The notes beneath the pieces are model-generated. The model had not been told where the DNA came from, did no database searches, and saw only the letters and a list, made by a program, of their open reading frames with translations. The translations under genes were made by a program, and so were the position numbers. DNA of 64,000 nt from Scatophagus argus (lineage: Eukaryota > Chordata > Actinopteri > Scatophagidae), in NCBI RefSeq assembly GCF_020382885.2, contig NC_058512.1, positions 8,272,802 through 8,336,801 of the forward strand, in the 5' to 3' direction. Below, piece by piece: positions 42,401 through 63,501 of the stretch. Position 1 is the stretch's first letter, and the number at the start of each line of letters is the position of its first letter.

Positions 42401-42600
42401 AAGTGTTGGCTCATCTTCCAAAAGATGTTTTCCACTCATTTTGAACTGAAGGCTCAGTATTTGCTCACAGTGGGACAGACGTAGCCTACACAGGAGTCGC
42501 AAGGATTAAGAGTGGGGACACCAGTCATTTTTAGGGAGGTGCTGCAGTGTCCTGTTGAACAGGTGAGTGTCATTTTGACATGAAATGGTAATTCAGCTGC
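39416..42600. other. sapcd2 3' UTR and spacer
   Basis: No coding sequence is supported. The first kilobase or so is probably the sapcd2 3' UTR, but no single polyadenylation signal stands out. Further on the sequence is AT-rich and unremarkable. Confidence 0.45.
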
Positions 42601-43326
42601 AATTTTACATAAATGCCTTGGATCTTTTTCAGTCCTGTAGTCTTGTCTTTTACAGTGGCAATATTCTGGAACTGTAGACTTTATCAAATGCTCTGCCAGA
42701 GATGAGAGTTTCTTTATATTCAAGTAGTAAATAGATAGCAAAATGGGCTGTTTGTTGACTTGGTGGTGTGGTGGAAATAAAATTTGGTGAAAAGAAAAAG
42801 GAAAACGCTGACAAAATCTGTCTTTGTGGTTATTTAATAAAAGATCTGAGAGCAAGTATAGAGTCACACTCGAGGGTGGATCAGGACGTCATTCAAGGTC
42901 ACTGACAGACAGTATTAAGAAACAGGATGTATTTGTGTCTGCATAGGAAGGGTGTATGTAACCAAACATAGACACAATATGTGTGTTCGAGTATAAGTGC
43001 AATGCAAATGTGCTAGGCAAAACTTCCTGGTATAACGAAGGCATACAAAACAGACAGCTGAGGGCAGAGAAGATCTATTCACAAATCGACACTGTGCTTA
43101 AAGGTAGGAAGCGTCACTTACCACAAATTCATCATGTTTTGGGTATTAAGAATACTTAAACTGTGAACAAATTTACAACATTTTGCATTTTATCTTTATC
43201 ATTTATCTTTATCTTTACCAAACCATAAGTCTTTTAACACAATTGTCTCTAACAACCTCAACCTGATCTGTTTTGTTTCTCTGACAGATCTGCCCTCTGA
43301 CGACCTCCCCCTCTGAACTGACCATC
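42601..43326 (+). promoter_or_regulatory. Upstream region and probable non-coding first exon of the GPCR gene
   Basis: A donor-like AAAGGTAGGAA at about 43101-43111 and a good acceptor (TTTCTCTGACAG) ending at 43288 suggest a 5' UTR intron before the coding exon. An octamer ATGCAAAT lies at 43002-43009, some tens of bases before the putative first exon. Octamers occur in lymphoid promoters, but use here is inference. Confidence 0.35.
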
Positions 43327-44238
43327 ATGGAGGTTTTGTACATGAATTCCTCTGTGTTCTTCGTCTCTCACAGACCCGGAAACTACACCGACAATGAGAA
43401 GACCGTGTACGAGAGCTGCAAAGACATGCCTGCGGTTCTCATTTGGTACCTGGGCCTGCAGCTCATTAACATGTTCCTGGGAATCCCGGCCAACATCATG
43501 GTGCTGTGGCTCATTCACAAGAACAAGGGTGACTCGTCCACCTCAGACATCTTCATCCTTCATCTGGCAGTTTTGGATGTGCTCTTCTGTCTCATCCTTC
43601 CTTTAGAGCTGGCCAACCTAGTCTACCTCACCACCAGCAGCACCTGGTATGTTCTGCGCTTCTTCTATGGCATGAAAGACTCCTCACCTCTCTTCCTTTC
43701 TTGTATCTGCCTGGACCGCTACATGGCTGTGCTCCACCCCATCACCTTCACTGGGCTCAAGGACCGTCAGCACCGAGCAGTCCTGGCCTTCATAGTCTGG
43801 GTGATCACTCTGACCTACGCAGTTGCTAAATGCATGGGAACCATTCACAACTTCGAGATCTTCACGGTGATGATCCTCACAGCCTTCGTCTTCATGGTGT
43901 TCTGCAACATTGCGATACTGTGGGCGTTGAAGCAGTCTGGACCTGGCAGAGACGAGATGCATCCTGTGAAGAAGAGAGCCTTCAAGATGGTCCTCATCAT
44001 CTTGGCCATCATAGTGTTCAACTACTTCCCACTAGTTGCCCTGTTCCCCTTCAAACACTTCTTCTCTCCTGATGTGTTTCATTGCTACATTTACTATATC
44101 GCATTTGGACTGATGGACTTCAGTAGCAGCATTCAGCCTATGCTCTACCTGTCCAAGGAGAAACCATGCAGCTTCAACTGGTGCCAGACCAGCCAGACCA
44201 GCCCGACCAGCCAGACCAGCCAGACCCAAATCCAGTAA
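43327..44238 (+). CDS. Orphan class A GPCR with atypical TM3-ECL2 region
   Basis: A single-exon seven-transmembrane receptor of 303 residues. N-glycosylation sites are at N7 and N19. Class A landmarks are N56 in TM1, D84 in TM2, DRY at 130-132, W158 in TM4, P235 in TM6 (FNYFP rather than CWxP) and P271-Y274 in TM7 (QPMLY rather than NPxxY). The TM3 cysteine position (3.25) is a threonine. ECL2 is reduced to a few residues around 169-176, so the canonical TM3-ECL2 disulfide seems absent. C31 and C253 could form an N-terminus to ECL3 bond as in P2Y-like receptors. It most resembles the delta (P2Y/PAR-like) group, but I cannot name the ligand or the gene. The tail ends in a QTS-rich repeat. It is convergent with the zinc-finger gene; AATAAA is at 44320. 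Confidence 0.9.
   Translation: MEVLYMNSSVFFVSHRPGNYTDNEKTVYESCKDMPAVLIWYLGLQLINMFLGIPANIMVLWLIHKNKGDSSTSDIFILHLAVLDVLFCLILPLELANLVYLTTSSTWYVLRFFYGMKDSSPLFLSCICLDRYMAVLHPITFTGLKDRQHRAVLAFIVWVITLTYAVAKCMGTIHNFEIFTVMILTAFVFMVFCNIAILWALKQSGPGRDEMHPVKKRAFKMVLIILAIIVFNYFPLVALFPFKHFFSPDVFHCYIYYIAFGLMDFSSSIQPMLYLSKEKPCSFNWCQTSQTSPTSQTSQTQIQ
44183..44227 (+). repeat. 9-bp coding minisatellite in the GPCR tail
   Basis: Five degenerate copies of a CCAGACCAG-type unit encode QTSQTSPTSQTSQT at the C-terminus of the receptor. Confidence 0.85.
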
Positions 44239-44319
44239 GAGAATAGGAGAATAAATTATGTTGTCCTGTTGTTGAAAAAAATGATTGATTAACTATTTAA
44301 AAAATAATTGGATCACTCC

Positions 44320-44325
44320 AATAAA
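44320..44325 (+). terminator. GPCR polyadenylation signal
   Basis: AATAAA lies about 80 bases after the GPCR stop. A second signal at 45450-45455 could give a longer 3' UTR. Confidence 0.55.
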
Positions 44326-44364
44326 CAGATTTGTTTAGATTTGTGCAGATGGAAATTTTGTGTG

Positions 44365-44600
44365 TTTTTTTAAGACAACTGTTTGACAATTTGGGAAATA
44401 TGCTTATTCACTTCTGTCAGCAGAACAGAATGAAGCAATTATGTTATCTGTCCGTTAAAGGTATCCTGCCAGCAGGAAGTTAGTTTAGCTTAACACAAAG
44501 ACTGGCAGCTTGGCACCATCAAATGTTAATAAAATCTTACTGAGAGGACCAGATCACAAACATTAAGAAAAAAAAATCTGGCTTAGCTCCAGCTGTTAGC
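44365..44600. repeat. Teleost interspersed repeat fragment
   Basis: Contains a GTTAGTTTAGCTTAACACAA and GACTGGCAGC block of a kind very frequent in percomorph non-coding DNA. Family not determined. Confidence 0.45.
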
Positions 44601-44639
44601 AACCATTTAGATTTGTTTTAGGTTGTATTTGTCACAGTA

Positions 44640-44975
44640 GAGTTAGAGAAACAACAGATGAAACGATTAGTTATTTCATCATTAGTTGAGCCATAGAACA
44701 TTAACCAACAATTTTGATAACTGCTTAATCATTTAGGTGTTTAGTGCAAAACTAATTACTACTTCCAGCTTCTCAAATATCTAGATTTTTTAAACTAAAT
44801 ATAGAATTATAGAAAAAAATAGTTTGTGTTTTTGGACTTAATAATAATTGAATTTCAAGGTGTAACCTTGGCCTCTAGGAAATTGTGACAATTGAAATTT
44901 TTCAGACTAAAGAATTCATTGGAAAACTAATCATCAGATCAATAACTGAAAATAACTGTTGCGGTGAGAGATACC
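44640..44975 (+). repeat. Dispersed teleost element, copy 5
   Basis: Shows the blocks GATGAAACGATTAGTTATTT, CCAGCTTCTCAAATATCTAG and CTTGGCCTCTAGGAAATTGT, in the same order as in other members of the family. It lies in the GPCR 3' flank. Confidence 0.65.
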
Positions 44976-46692
44976 AGATCTCTTTCCACTCAAATATAAA
45001 GGAGTTAAATCAACAGGAAGGTGTCTTTCCACAAATATGGTCCTAGAAGACAGCTTATAGTCTATTCTGTGGATAATTTAGAGAAATTCTATATATCTGA
45101 ATGGCCTGCTACATTCCCCCAGAGGTACATAAGAAAATGTTATTTTTATGTTTTGGATGAACTGACTCTTTAAAGTGCCACTCAGTAGAAAATGTAAGTA
45201 CTAAAAATATAATCCTCATGTACTTCAGCTGTCAGCAAAGCGAACTCCTCATGAATCTGTTTCACAATGTGTTGTAAAAAACAAATCGTCATGTTTGATG
45301 AGCATTTACAGCGTCAAAATCTATATACTTAGCTGTATTTGCTTTTCTGGTTGCACTGAATATGTAAAGATCTCACAGAATGTATTTGAATGTACTTGTG
45401 CTTTGTAGTTTAGTGAACAAAGGTTTTTTGCACACTGTCGACCGTTTCAAATAAAATATACTTAAGTGTAAAAAAGACATACAAACTCTTTCAGTTAATT
45501 CTTCTCTTTAATTTAGACACATATCACGAAAAAGTACGTCACAATGAGCTCCTAGCTCCTAGTAGCAAACAGTTTATACATTACTGCGCAGTTATATCAG
45601 TTGTCACAACAAACAGTAGCCCTATCATTATAAACATGATGTTACTTCTGTATTTATCATAAGACACAAGTTTCCTGGCAGAACAGCGAACCTAAAACAA
45701 ATCCTTGCGACATTCTTCTTAGAGATCAGCACGGCTTAAGTAACGATTATTAATTTACTGCTGAAAGTTGGTTAAAAGCTACTGAGTATTTGCAATCAGT
45801 ATCAGCAACAAAATTTTCAGTAAAATTATTACTTAAATACATTCTTGTCAGTTCAATGGATCGGGCTCCTGACTGTATAGTTAAAGCTATATACAGCAAT
45901 ATATTAATGATCTTTACCGGGAATCACTGATGAAACACATCTTTCTAAACTTCTGGTTCCTACAAAGTGTATAAATGTGCGTAGAAGTATCTTAACTCTA
46001 AAACTATTATATAGTTATTTTCTACTGACCAGGACAAGCATCAGAAAAGGACACCTGGATCTGAAATTCAGTGTGCTTCAGCAGGCTGGTTGAAATCATT
46101 CTGACAATCTGACAGACACTGCATTAAATAATTCTTCTTTTCCTTTAAAGCGTTTCAGAAACATACCACCAACACTGTGGTAACATACAACAAGTTTGGA
46201 AAAAAGAACGGCTGTTCTTTTAAAGGTCCCATTTTCTGTCTGTTACTCTTTATACTGTGTCGTGACAGAGAAGACTACAAGAGGAATATTAGAGTTCATC
46301 AATTAGGTTAAAAGAATCAGTCACATGGTATTGGTAAATATTTGGACATACTAAAATCACAGCAACAATTAGACAACAGTGTATTGCACTGTACCACAAA
46401 CATCACATACAGTTTTGAGGGAGAAACTTTAGTATCGACGCTGAGAACAGTGGTTTGACAAAATAATCTTAGTAAGGTCCATTTACTAGCCTTTCCTGGA
46501 GCTTTAAAGAGCAGCACAAAACAGAAAGTCCAGCTTGAGTAACAAGTTAAAGGTTTTATAGGCTTATCAGATGCTTAAAACACTTTGTAATACTCTGCTG
46601 GAGCAGGCCGTGAGATGAGTTTAAAAGCTAGTAAGTGGACCTTGATTTAACATTCTTTCTGATTTGCAGGGTTGTTTTTTTATTACTCATCT
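44976..46692 (-). other. Convergent 3' region, probable zinc-finger gene 3' UTR
   Basis: No coding sequence is supported. On the minus strand this follows the zinc-finger stop at 46693. A minus-strand AATAAA (plus TTTATT at 46679-46684) is very near the stop, so longer forms probably use signals further on. The GPCR signal at 45450-45455 points the other way, so the two transcripts may overlap tail to tail. Confidence 0.45.
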
Positions 46693-49600
46693 TCAAGATT
46701 TTGGTTCCAATTTCTCTGAAATTGTCTCCGAAGCAGCAGGTTGGGCCGAGTTAGTTTCAGCCTCGCTGGTGCTCCCCTCACCCTGAGCCTTCTGCTCCTT
46801 GGCTGCGTGCATCTTCAGGTGTTTTTTAAGGGAGGACTGGTCAGTGTAGGTCTTTCCACACTCGCTGCAGAGGAAGACCTTCTCTTTGGTGTGGACCAGC
46901 TCGTGTCTCTTCAGGTGACCGGACCTGCTGAAGCTCTTGCTGCAGTAGGAGCAGCTGTACTCCTTCTCTCCTGTGTGAGTCCTCTGGTGCAGTTTGAGAC
47001 TGCTGGCCACCGTAAACTTCTTGCCACACTCATTGCAGCTGTACGGTCTTTCCCCTGTGTGCATCCTCATGTGTATGGTGAGGTGGCCCGCCTGGCTGAA
47101 GGTCTTCTTGCATAGCTCACAGCTGTAGGGCCTCTCTCCAGTGTGAATTCTGTAATGTGTCTTGAGGTCACCCAAGCCGTTGAACCTTTTCCCACACTGG
47201 GCGCAGCAGTATGGCTTCTCGCCGGTGTGGATCCTCTCGTGTATACGCAGGTTGCCTGCATTGCTGAAACTTTTGCCACACTCTTGGCAGCTGTAAGGCC
47301 TTTCCCCTGTGTGAGTCCGCAAGTGGACTTTGAGCTGGTTGTGCTCGTTGAAGCGTTTCCCGCAGTGCGAGCAGGAATATGGCTTCTCACCGGTGTGGAC
47401 GCGTTTGTGTATCCTGAGCTGACTGGGATGGGCGTATGTTTTACTGCAGATGTTGCAGCTGTAGGGTCTCTCTCCCGTGTGTGTGCGCTTGTGGGATTTG
47501 AGGAGATCAGCTCGGCCAAAACGTTTACCACAGTAGCTGCAGCTGTGGGCCTTCTCGCCACTGTGAGTTTTGATGTGGATGTTGAGCGAAGTCGCTCGGC
47601 TAAATGTTTTGGGACAAGAGGGACAGCGCAAAAAATTGTCGTGAATCTCCAGAAACTCGTCTGCAGGAACAGTGGGTGAATCACTTTCCTCAGGTGTCGC
47701 TACTTCATCCTGTCTGCTTTCTCCCTCAGCATCCATTTCTGACTCAGGATAAAATCCCACTGTGTCTTTTAACTCGTCACCATACTGCAACATCTCATTC
47801 TGCTCCTCGTCCTCTGTCTTAATGAGCTGTCCATCCTCCATGTACGTGTCAGAGACAATGGTGACTTTAAGTTCACTGTCACTGCCTCTGGAGTCTTGGA
47901 GGCCTGCAGATGGCGGCAGAGGTGCATATGCATCACAACCATCCTCTGTGCTCTCGTTTTTTATCGGCCTTGTTGTCATGTTGAGAAGGGATGAAGGTTG
48001 TGAGAGGTCAATAGCACTGTTTTCATCCAGGCCTGGCTCTGTTTTTACAGATATAAAGTTTTGGTTGCAGACACCTGCCTTTGTTGTGTTCAAACATGCT
48101 CTTTCTAACATATCATCAGCCTGCAGCAGAATTGAGGAAGGGGATATGCTCTTCCTCGTTTTGTCTTTATGCTTCCTCTTGAAGCTCTTCTTGTCACTGC
48201 TGCATATGGACACCTTGAATGTTCCCTGGGTGGAGGTGATGGAACAACTGCTCCATTCAGAGGTCGAAAACTTTTCAGTGGCATCCTGTTCACAAATATC
48301 TGTAAAAAAAAGATCAAAATACTGATTAAATTGGTACAGGCCGCAGATCATACATACTTACATAACAGCTAAAGTGTTTGATTAGTTGACAGTAGTGGTA
48401 GTACAAAAATAGTCTGAACAAATTCAATTGTGGTATTACATTATTATTAAAAGCCGGATAAATAAGTTTTTTTTGGAATGAATGCTTTCATTTGCAGTGA
48501 TATTTTAGGATACCTGATAAATTTGAATCCAACATGTTCTTGGGTTGCTCTTCCTGAATTTGCCGTTAAAGATCTAATATCTTTAGACTTGACAGAGTGA
48601 GAGCATTTTCAGGGGTGGGGGGCTGTGCAGCAGGAGGACAGGAGGACCAGATGAACCTAATTTTTACACTATCTGCCTTGTGTTTGTCCACTGTCATGAT
48701 ATAATGAGTTTCAGCCAATATGACAAGAAAGTTCTGTTTATAAAAGTTACATACTGATCCTTTAACGGACAAGGTGAACTGAAGAATGACGTTTACAGCT
48801 GAGTGAGTGGGACATCAGACACCCAAGCTGCGACAGCATTTCACATTTTAAGAGTGCAATTAAAGAGTATAAATATACTACAATAACGTGATGACAAAAT
48901 CTATTTTCCCATTCGCCTTTGATGACACACTGACATCCCAGCAAAACAAACAAACAAACAAAAAAAAGGTCTGAATCTTATAACTGAACACAAACCCAAA
49001 TAATGAACATCGGTTCAGATCCTAATATCCATCCTCCATCCACTCTTTGTCTCCCCTAACTCCTGAGTGAATTTTCTGTTATTGTCGAGTGCTTCACTGT
49101 GTTCACTGGCTAATCATTAAAAATATGTCTGTTGATTGGTATTGGACGACTGTAGCTGTGCACCAGAAAACAAAAACAACATGCTGAACCACACTAAAAT
49201 GCTCCACGGAGTTAAAGGGGATTGCACAGTTCAATTACGATTCTCCAGAGACATTTAGACATTGCAAAATCTGAACTGCATGTTGTCAATAAGGATGAAC
49301 TAAATATACTGAATGCAATTTACACAAGAACACTCCTCTGTGTCTCATGCTACCATTTAATTAGATTTAGCTAAACACACACCGCAGGCTCACTTTGCTG
49401 ACAGTGCAGGGGATGCATGAACAAAAGGTCAGTGGTTGTATGAAGCTACACTGTCCACTGTAATACAAGCACCGACACCTTCCATTATTCTACACTACAT
49501 ATGTTATTACCCGAGTGCAGATAACCATACCTCTGGCAACAGACTCTGTGCTATTCCGTGCAAACAGCAGCCGCTTCAGGCCCTCGTTTTCAGACTCGAT

Positions 49601-49729
49601 CCTCTGTATTGTGCCCTGGTACTCCGACAGGGTCCTGTCCACCGAGTCCAGGATATCGCTGACTGTCGCTTTAAAGATCTCATTCAAAGAAGACTCCAAG
49701 AAGACTTTCAGATCATTAGATCTGGCCAT
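46693..49729 (-). CDS. C2H2 zinc-finger protein with ten fingers
   Basis: Two coding exons on the minus strand, 49729-49531 and 48299-46693, join in phase 1 (GAT codon across the junction) to give about 601 residues. Exon 1 encodes [19 protein letters not shown] and a short coiled coil, a module typical of many teleost zinc-finger genes. Exon 2 has a basic probable nuclear signal ([10 protein letters not shown], about 107-116) and an acidic spacer with three SUMO-type psi-K-x-E motifs (VKTE, IKNE, IKTE near K152, K180 and K227). Ten uninterrupted C2H2 fingers then run from about 292 to 566 with TGE(K/R)PY linkers. Predicted base-contact residues (-1, 2, 3, 6) by finger are RTSI, RDLS, HSQI, ENQV, NGNI, GGDT, QGHI, VSSL, RGHR and DSSK. 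It is probably a sequence-specific regulator. No KRAB, SCAN or BTB domain is visible, and no orthologue name is safe. Confidence 0.9.
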
Positions 49730-50995
49730 GTTAGACTGAGCGGCTGCGACTGTGGACAGCTCACCAGATGGTTTGAACACGGTTAAAAATATCTGGGGGA
49801 AAAAAGTGGGTGTGTGCGGCTCTGCTGCCGTGTGCGGAACAAACAAAGCGGAGACAGTCGCATGAAAGTGACGAAGACGACAAGCTGGTTTTGTTTTGCT
49901 AACGGCTCACAGGGAATTAGCGCCCCTGCCGGTGTGGAGTGGAACAGGTGGGTTAGCAGGGGCCCTAGCATAAGTTACTGTGTTACTGTTTACACTAATA
50001 CTAACGCCGATAAATCTTGTTGCCATATCAAGAAGGACTGCAGAACTATAGTAGCACTTAGGTCACTGCGACCAGTACAACTAAATCTGCTACAACAATC
50101 AGTAGCAAGCAACTAACTCACCACAACTGTAAGGATGCCCACATAAATGCTAACGCTTGGTAATGCTGTTATTTTAATGCTAATGATGATGATGCTAATG
50201 AAATGCTAAAAATACTAATAATATAAAAATGTTACCCAATATTAGTAACTTAACTAGTTTAATTAAATACAATTAACCTACATAGGCTTCTGCTAGGTAA
50301 TTTGCAGCTAAGTATTGCAAAGTTAATAATTGCTAATCGTTTTAATGAAAATATTGACTCACTTAGCTAAAAGTGTTTATGATACCCAGTGCTGTTTATA
50401 CAACTGTTGCTAGTTGTCAGTAGTGATAACGAATTAAGCAAACACTATCAGAAATGCGAACAGGAATAGGAACACTTATTTTAAACTTGTTTACATCAAC
50501 TAAATAATACAATAATACAAATGTGTTACTCTGGAAGGTAAATACAGGAAATAACACTGAACATCAAGAGTAAAGCGTCTAATAAAAGAACTGTGTTGTT
50601 TGTTTATTCTTGTTCTTACAGGTATGCCTTAAAAAAAAAAGCCTCTCATGTTTGTGTTAAACAGGCTTTTCTGCCCACATTCAGACACCAAGCCAGTGAA
50701 CCAATAGAAAGCAGCACAGCTAAATCCAGAGGGGCTAATGACTTGTGTGCACCATCTGGTTTTACCACATGGTTGGTGTCAGTTGTAGGAACAAAACTGA
50801 GCCACTCCCCTTATCTGACCTAGTATGTGTTTGCATACATGCCTTCAGGCCGGTAGGCGTGGGTCGAGGCCTCTCAGGTGTCTCTGAGCTCTTGAATCAT
50901 CTGCCAATCATAGTGTTCCATTCCTTCCTCTTTGTTGTCACTCAGCAGCTTTCTCCTTCTATTCGTCCTCTAAAATCTTCCCTTTCTTTCCCCAG

Positions 50996-51117
50996 CCATA
51001 TCTGCTGGAAGTCGAACAGAAACGGAGGGATATGGAAGGCTGATCCCAGTCGAATCCAAAATGGACAAGAAGCGAGAGGAAGAAGGAGGAGGACTTGGTC
51101 CAGACTTGGACTTTTGA
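50996..51117 (+). other. Candidate terminal exon of unknown gene
   Basis: A polypyrimidine tract and CCCAG precede 50996. The open frame that follows reads through a charged stretch (ESKMDKKREEEGGG) to a TGA at 51115-51117. I found no upstream exon that fits and no family match, so this is a low-confidence candidate, possibly a non-coding 5' exon of psd4-like instead. Confidence 0.2.
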
Positions 51118-51244
51118 GTTACATGCATCTTTATGCAACACCACAGACTAAAACTGTGCTTGCTTTAAAGAGAGCGGATGTGAGGCTTGTTTGTTGTGCG
51201 CAGCAGATTCAGATCTAATGAACTGAGGGTTATTTGTATGCTTG

Positions 51245-51295
51245 TGTGCCTGTGTGTGTGTGTGTGCGTGTGTGTGTGTGTGTGCGTGCGTGTGT
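51245..51295. repeat. (TG)n microsatellite
   Basis: About fifty bases of TG with occasional CG-containing interruptions. Confidence 0.92.
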
Positions 51296-53285
51296 CTGAA
51301 GGCGCAGCTCTTTGACAGCAGTATAAACCCAGCATAACACAGTGGTGTGTCTTTCCTTCCCACAAGACTTGACTACAAACCTCACAAGCCTGCTGGTCTT
51401 ATGATGCTGCTTTAAAGAGTCTGGAGGGGGTAAGTCATGTTTCACAGTTGAAAAGATTCCTCCTATTGAGACACTTTTTTTTAGTTTTTGGAGGTTCGAA
51501 GATGTTATGTCTCTGTCATGTACACTGGTGATTATGTATGACTTAGTAGGTGGTATTTATTCTATTATATATAGAAATGTTGATTAGTCATTTCACAACT
51601 CTCATTTTACCATGTTCCTCTTTTTATTTCATCCTCTCCGGTATGATTTTTTCTGGTATTTGTACTTCTCCTTTGGTAATGTGGTAACTATTCTCTCCAT
51701 GTCATGTGCTGTATAAAATTTCCATGGACTGAATGCAACTTTTGCCTCCGTCTTCCACTTAGATTGCAGTTTATTTGAGGAGTATTGTGTCTGGGTGAAA
51801 GTATCCTGATTTATTCTTGATTTCTCTTTCTGTCATTCTGTCATTTCCTCTACTGTTTCTATCAACAACAGTGCTGCCAGAGATAGCAACACACACACAG
51901 AACTAACTGTGTTATTGTATGGTGAACTCAGTATTTTATTAAAGAGCAGCCAGACATTGTGCTCAGTACTTGATAATATTAGAATGGGCCAAATAATTTT
52001 AAAATCCAGTTTATCAAACTGTCAGATTCTCACTTATGAACCTCAAGGGAGACATTGCTGCTTTTAAAACGTTTAAGTTTTGGGATCTCCACATTTTCTG
52101 TCCTATGCTGATTTTGATTCACTTACACTTTTTTGACAAATGTTCTTAACATTTTCAAATGCACCCTAGCACTTGCACACTGACAGGAACTGAGAAGTGA
52201 GCACCCACACAGGAAATGTGGTCAAGGTCGATGCCGGATGTTAAGTTGCATGACGTGAACAGAATAATGATAGATAGACAGAGAAGTACCGACAAATTAG
52301 ACAGAGGAAGGAAGAAAAAATGAAGATGAGGAAAAAGTTGGCAGAAAATAAGCTGGAATTTGTGATATCTGGACTGTGCACATCATTGATGTTTTGTTGT
52401 TGATGTTCAGTTGTCTGTTGGCCTTGTTTCTGCTGCTGTGAGAGATGCCCTCGGATTTTACTGACAACATGTGGTTCAGATTTTGATTCTTTCACAGTTT
52501 TATCATTTGTCTGTTGTCACAGGACAGCATTGTGATAAAATGATAAAGCCAGGACGCAGACTGTTAAACTGCTCTCCAGAAACAACCCCACCCACTGCCT
52601 CTCTCTTGATCCACGCCGTACACCTCTAGCTCTTTTTCTCTTTTGCTCACTTGCTTGGCTGATTTTCTGTCTGTGGTCAGGAAGTAGAAGCACGCTTTTG
52701 TGACAATAAAAGTCGATTGCACTGCATTGCATGTCTGCAATGCAACACAACAAAACTAAAAAAAATTGACACAAATCTCCTTCATACTGGATTATGTATG
52801 TAAGTATGTTTATGCTTTCGGGGCTGTGAATAATGTGGAGTTTCATTCTTGTTTGGAGTGCTTTATTTAATCTGAAAAATATGAAGTCACTGTAAAGACA
52901 TCAATATTAGACTACAGCCAAATATAGTCGAGTCAAATGAATGACCTCTTTGTCTATCAGCTACTCAGACGCTCCTGGAGGTTTTTTAGAATGTTTTTTT
53001 TTTCAGTGTGGCATTCATAGTTCTATTTTGAAGATCTATTTCGCCTGTTTACATGATATCAGCCATGTTCAGATGGACTTAAATGCATTTTTTTCCTTTG
53101 GTCACAGATCGGTGAATGGCGCCATCGAAGGTTGTAACATCCTTCAGGATTTCACACGTATGGGATTTTACAAAATGACCATTGTTCACACAGCAGACGA
53201 GGACATTTTGTAGCAAGACATCATTTACTGCCACAACATCTTTCACCTGTTTCAAACACAACAGCAACTGAACTGACTGAGATAC

Positions 53286-62227
<8,942 letters not shown>

Positions 62228-62862
62228 AAGGAGTTTTACTGTGAGAAAATACAAGCAGTTAACGGCCTTTAGAAAATGCAGATTTACACATTTCTGCTGT
62301 GAGCTGACAGGACTTTAGTCTTTTAGTTTGTTGAAGTGCACATCAGAAATCTGCCTAAGCAAGTTGTTTTAGGGTTTTTCTGCGTTTTTATTTTGTGCAC
62401 TTTACAAAAATAAATCTCAGGGAATCCCTAACCCTGTTTTCCCTCATTCATTTGTCGAGGGGCTCAACATCTCTGGACCTAATTTATATGGTTTTGTTGT
62501 GTGAACTTTGATCTGTAGAAGTACCTGAAGTAGTACCTGAAGTTCAGTGAAATCTGATTTTCATTTATTTTTCTTTGGGCAGAAATCTGTCTTAAAATTA
62601 TAACCACTAGAGGGTGCTGTTGTACAGTACATCTCTGTGTGAATGGAGGGGGACAGGATGTGCTGTCAGGTTGACTTAAACATATTTTTAAAAAAAAAAA
62701 AAATTCCTAACTGCACTTTTGTTGTTTTAAATATTATGTATGAAATGTTTCTTTTCTGTGAATATTCATGAAGTTTGTGTTAATGTTACATGTGTTTTTT
62801 TCCAAATGAAGGGTTTATTTCCAAAATGTTCTGTATTGTTTTTCTCTTTGGGGAAAAATAAA
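62228..62862 (+). terminator. psd4-like 3' UTR with two polyadenylation signals
   Basis: AATAAA occurs at 62409-62414 and 62857-62862, about 180 and 630 bases after the stop. Both are followed by T-rich sequence, so short and long 3' UTRs are expected. Confidence 0.65.
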
Positions 62863-63457
62863 CTTTTGTTTATCATTCGTTATTAGTGAGACTTTTTATG
62901 GGTGCTAACACTTTTAGTTTGTTTCAATTGTTGTCTTAAAATTTCGATGTCAGTAATGCAAACGTGTTGAAGGCAACAGAGCTTTTATGTCGCATAGAAA
63001 CCTGTTTCCTGTTACAGAAAGGAAGATGAAACAACAATGATAATAATGAAGGATGCAGAAGTTCAGTTTTGGTTCATCTGTTTTTGTCACATTGGTGAAC
63101 CAACTCAGTTCAAAAAAGGGCAGCATGTGTATGTTGCAAATATCTTTTTTTTTTGCTTGTTGAAAAAATTCACCGTTTAATCACAAAATATATCCTTTTT
63201 TGGTATAAAATTCTCAGGGTTTGCCACGCAGATCTGAGTTCAATGAAGAAGAAAGCTTTTAAAATATTAACACCAGCGAGTGTGATTCACAGCGAGTGTC
63301 GCAGACTGATCAAATTGATCGAATAACTCAGAGTCAAATGATCTGAAGATCCAGTGGTCTGTGAAATTGTTCATTCAAATGATGGGGTTACTTTTTTCTT
63401 TTAATGCTGCACTTCTAAATGTGGAGTGATTCTCCCTGCACATCACCTCAACTACTG

Positions 63458-63501
<44 letters not shown>

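Larger units (their letters stand above)
49730..53105. other. Divergent spacer between the zinc-finger gene and psd4-like
   Basis: No gene is firmly supported. The first 300 bases are the zinc-finger promoter side. ATGCTAA-like degenerate repeats lie at about 50142-50221. A possible exon is at 50996-51117. A long TG microsatellite lies at 51245-51295. The remainder is AT-rich. Non-coding 5' exons of psd4-like may lie here. Confidence 0.45.

Noticed and set aside
42454-42867. 137-codon minus-strand ORF upstream of the GPCR
   Set aside because: No recognisable domain and no neighbouring exons. The length is unremarkable for a random frame in 64 kb.
46741-47679. Long plus-strand and alternate minus-frame ORFs across the zinc-finger array
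   Set aside because: They arise from the repeated finger codons read in other frames; the true frame has ten complete C2H2 motifs.
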